This document shows positions 61,111 through 64,000 of a stretch of 64,000 nucleotides of DNA, one piece after another. The notes beneath the pieces are model-generated. The model saw only the letters and a program-made list of their open reading frames with translations, was not told the origin of the DNA and did no database searches. Source of the DNA: Portulaca oleracea (lineage: Eukaryota > Streptophyta > Magnoliopsida > Caryophyllales > Portulacaceae); contig CM055888.1 of the NCBI GenBank assembly GCA_029582165.1, forward strand, positions 33,961,408-34,025,407. The letters are read 5' to 3'. Positions within the stretch are counted from its first letter, which is position 1, and each line of letters begins with the position of its first letter. The translations under genes were made by a program, and so were the position numbers.

Positions 61111-62010
61111 GAGTGCTTGGATAAAAATGTCACCCAAGTTTCCAATTTAATCAAAATTGCCACTGTACTTTAAAAATTATCAAAATTGCCACCTAACTTT
61201 CCAGATTAATCAAAAATACCCCTCTATCCTTATTTTAACCAGCGATAGCAGGTAAACCTAATTTGCACCCCCAATTTTCCGGACCCTTCCTCTTCCTCTT
61301 CTCCATCGATTTTCCCCTGCTTTATCTTGTCCCTCCAAGCCATGGAAGGTTGAGTATGCCAAGCCTGCATGGGCTTCTTGCAGGACTTGCAAGAACAACA
61401 TCAACAAAGAAGCCCTTCGTCTAGGAAAAATGGTTCAGTATTCCCAGTTCGACAGCTTCATGCCTATAATTTCCCCCTCCCTCTTTGCTTTTCTCGTTTC
61501 CAGAATTCAACTGTCTCCCAATTTTGCTTAGTTGGGTCCTTTTCCACCGATTTCTCTCAAGTATTACGATATCTAGGTTAATGTTGAACAGTGTACTGTG
61601 CAATTCGCGCGTATGTGGGTGGGTAGTTTCCAGTTTTACTTTAATGTGGTTGGGTTCACTTTTGAATTGATGCCCTTTTCTCTTTCTACATCCTAACAAA
61701 CAATTGAAATTTCCCAATTAGGATTAGGGTTAGGGAGGGGGCATGGAGAAGAAGATAAAAGAGGGGAGAATCGATGGAGAAGAGGAAGAGGAAGAGACCG
61801 GAAAATTGGATTGGGGGGGGGTGTGAAAATTAGGTTTACCTGCTGTAGCATGTTAAAATAAGGGTAGAGGGGTATTTTTTTATTAAAATAAGGGTAGAGG
61901 GATATTTTTGATTAATCTGGAAAGTTAGGTGGCAATTTTGACAGTTTTTAAAGTACAGTGGCAATTTTGATTAAATTGGAAACTTGGGTGGCATTTTTAT
62001 CCAAGCACTC
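61111..62010. mobile_element. Mutator-like (MULE) non-autonomous element, 900 bp
   Basis: Inverted repeats of about 150-170 bp start GAGTGCTTGGATAAAAATG on the left and on the complement of the right end, with near-identity through TTAATCAAAATTGCCACTG and CCTAACTTTCCAGATTAATC. The target duplication TAATAGGGA (61101-61109 and 62011-62019) is 9 bp, as expected for Mutator. It interrupts the protease region of the gypsy remnant. The interior (61370-61720) has no transposase. An ORF at 61369-61581 looks incidental. Confidence 0.9.
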
Positions 62011-62039
62011 TAATAGGGACAACTTACAAGTGAATCTTA

Positions 62040-62292
62040 TAGCTTGTCCCTCTTCAATCAAGATGCATATAGAACTCATCTAAAGTATGATAAACCTTTA
62101 AAGCATCAGGGTAACAGGTTACTTTCTAACAACAGGCATACTCTCAATTGTAAGGATGAGTCCTCCACCTCAAGTGAATCATATAGCTTGCCTCTCTTCA
62201 ACCAAGATGTATATAGAACTCATCTAAAGTATGATAAACCTATGAAGCATCAAGGTAACAGTCGTATTCCCAATTGTAAGGAGAGCCCATGA
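62040..62292 (+). repeat. Tandem duplication of about 120 bp with open plus-strand frame
   Basis: Two copies, from CTTGTCCCTCTTCAATCAAG (62043) and CTTGCCTCTCTTCAACCAAG (about 62189), both extend to CATCARGGTAACAG. The plus frame stays open and reads LFNQDAYRTHLKYDKPLKHQ and LFNQDVYRTHLKYDKPMKHQ. Differences between copies are partly conservative. The family is not recognised. It could be gene-derived text or a chance open repeat. Confidence 0.5.
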
Positions 62293-62320
62293 ACCACTCC
62301 ATTTATCCTCAGAGAAGTAT

Positions 62321-62557
62321 TCCCTCCATTCCTTAATATTTTTTGACTTTTCGCGGTCTCCAATGCAAAAGTTTGACCATCATTTTCTAACAACATATGT
62401 TCAAAAAACAATTGTGAAGTTAATACTTTTATGGAAGTTTTTTCAAGATGATCTAATGAAATTCCCATGATAAATCATTATAAATATTGAGAAATGTGCA
62501 GTCAAAACATCTTGACTGCACAACTGTCAGGGCGACAAATATTGAGGAAAGGAGGGA
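62321..62557. mobile_element. Stowaway/mariner-like MITE, 237 bp
   Basis: Inverted ends TCCCTCCATTCCTTAATATTT (left) and AAATATTGAGGAAAGGAGGGA (right) match at about 18 of 21 positions. TCCCTCC ends are typical of plant Tc1/mariner MITEs. The expected TA duplication is present on the left (TA at 62318) but not preserved on the right. Confidence 0.65.
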
Positions 62558-63480
62558 TTGTCTAGCATGCCTTAACTCTAGTTATCAATTATCACATTTT
62601 TCCCCTTTATCTTTAATTGGGTTTTCTCCTTTTCTGATAGCATCATCAAATGGCTGGCGGATATGCATGAGGCAATGTGGCCAACTGCAAGTAATCAATG
62701 GTAGGAAAAGTGATGTTTGGCTGCAGGTGGTGTGCTTACTGCTTACTAACCCTAGATTAAAAGGGAGACAGGTGCAAAAAAGCACACATGCCCCTGACTT
62801 CGTAAGGCACGGAGCAAAAGCGCGTGCTTCACCACGACCACCATGACCACCACCACCAAACAACAACAACAAATCGCGCAACTCATTGTCCAGAAAAACG
62901 TGCCTTTTTCACAATTGTGTTGCGCTCCATAGGAAGGGTAGCACCTGAAGTAGCACAACCAATGAAGCGATGACTATGGTTCAAAAAGGATGTATGATGA
63001 CCTAACAGGCATGGAAAGTCTCCTAGGCTTTGCATATCCATGTAGGAAGTTTATTAGTCACCAACACCCTCAAGCACTCAATGGACCCTTAAACACGTGC
63101 AAAAATCATAGATTGCACAAACAAATAGGCTTTTGATTTTACTAGTTGTAGAATGAAGTATGAACACCTATGAACAATTTGCTATTATTTTCATCCAAAC
63201 ACAATCCTCTACAAGCCTTAAAACATAACACATGTAATAGAATAAACATTTTTTAATCACTATGTTTACTATCCTATTTTTCGAAAATACAACAAATGTC
63301 GCACACACTCCTTGGAAAACCCTATAGAACCTAGTTAGATTACCCAAAAAAAAAAAAAAAATAGAGGTACAATAAAAATGTTATTAAACTACTAAGCTAA
63401 GAAACAAATTGATTCATTATGACTCTTCACAAAATTTTAACATTAAAATTATGTTCCTATCTACGTATTATGGTTGAGAA
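62558..63480. other. Non-coding region
   Basis: Contains a (CCA)n-like CACCACGACCACC stretch (62830-62860) and an A run (63346-63361). ORFs on both strands at 62487-62958 overlap each other and have no conserved features. No DGK exon was seen. Confidence 0.4.
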
Positions 63481-63840
63481 AGCATATTCAACAAACTATT
63501 ATCTAATATGAGCCTTAGTTTTAAAAGGTGCCCCTAGGCACAGTGAGGTGTGAGGCATAGGTCATGGTGCCTCAAACAAGGGGAGGCGAGGGTTATACAT
63601 AAAAAAAATACATGAAAAAAAGGTAATTTTGTTGTGTTTCCTCCTAATTTCTAATTCGACCCCTTAACCCTAAAATGCCATAACTTCTACACTTCTTTGG
63701 CGCATTAATGTGAAATGATTGACTAAGAAAACATACATGAAGTGTGTCTACCGTCAAAAAGGAGCATGCTTGCATCTTAGAGCCCTTGCCTAGGGCTCCA
63801 GGACCCCTTTGCACCTTTTTGCGCCTTAGGCCTTTCTAAT
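63481..63840. mobile_element. Possible MITE/SINE-like repeat
   Basis: The left part AAAAGGTGCCCCTAGGCAC...GTGCCTC and right part TTGCCTAGGGCTCCAGGACC...TTTTTGCGCCTTAGGCC form imperfect inverted repeats. The GCGCCTTAGGC theme is widespread in plant genomes. Borders and target duplication were not resolved. Confidence 0.3.
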
Positions 63841-64000
63841 CTAAACTACAAGTATTTAATATTGGTAACAACATCACTGAAATTATCGTATGACTATCAT
63901 GTTGCAACAAAAATATATTATACAAGGAAAATAACAAGTATTATTTAAAATTGCTCATTTTACCTAGGAGGAATAAGTAGTTCTTGCCAGTCCCCTTGTT
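63841..64000. other. Window end; a possible donor site on the minus strand
   Basis: On the minus strand the last bases read as an open frame (KGTGKNYLFLL) followed by CTAG|GTAAAATG at about 63965, a plausible splice donor. It may be an upstream DGK exon border or chance. Confidence 0.2.

Noticed and set aside
61369..61717. Possible gene inside the MULE
   Set aside because: Overlapping ORFs on both strands, no transposase or captured-gene motif recognised.
62487..62881. Overlapping ORFs near the window end as DGK exons
   Set aside because: Neither strand shows DGK motifs or matching splice phases.

Overview
The window is eukaryotic nuclear DNA from a flowering plant, most likely a eudicot. 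It holds spliced genes with short GT-AG exons, a chloroplast-targeted plant protein, and a dense bed of nested Ty3/gypsy and Ty1/copia retrotransposons, MITEs and microsatellites. The species cannot be named from this sequence. There are no rRNA or tRNA genes, no operons and no CRISPR.

Only two host genes are clear, and they converge tail to tail. On the plus strand, THF1 (THYLAKOID FORMATION 1/Psb29) runs from 40752 to 53245 in five exons that join in frame to about 305 residues. Its second intron carries an almost complete chromodomain-type Ty3/gypsy element (45154-51929, both LTRs, 5-bp target duplication CTTCC, initiator-Met primer site). Its first intron carries a solo LTR (42281-42609, target duplication CATGT). 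On the minus strand, the 3' end of a diacylglycerol kinase gene (three exons between 53832 and 55643) faces it. Its upstream exons were not found before the window ends, and the space is filled with a decayed gypsy element split by a Mutator-like element.

Region by region. 1-8550: nested LTR material (an LTR with six copies of an 18-bp palindrome, a non-autonomous gypsy remnant at 5223-7070, an LTR-like block in opposite orientation, a 570-600 bp direct repeat). 8551-18480: a degenerate Tat-lineage Ty3/gypsy element with gag, protease, RT, two RNase H domains and integrase. A plant-mobile-domain (PMD)-like gene lies in antisense near its 3' end. 18481-20640: two LTR-like blocks. 20820-23143: a second, MAIN-like PMD gene remnant on the minus strand with three recognisable introns. 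23133-29400: an Athila-lineage element on the minus strand, cut off inside integrase. 29400-36550: mostly AT-rich non-coding DNA with LINE-like tails, a 515-bp hAT MITE with a perfect target duplication, and a possible spliced minus-strand transcript. 36560-38689: LTR and copia fragments, including three consecutive UNCG-loop hairpins. 38938-40421: an unclassified inverted-repeat element filled with a roughly 22-bp minisatellite. 40425-55650: the two host genes. 55650-64000: MITEs and a gypsy remnant.

The most interesting theme is the repeated presence of PMD-family genes, with intact splice sites, inside or beside LTR retrotransposons. An antisense position would explain how introns survive a life cycle that passes through RNA.
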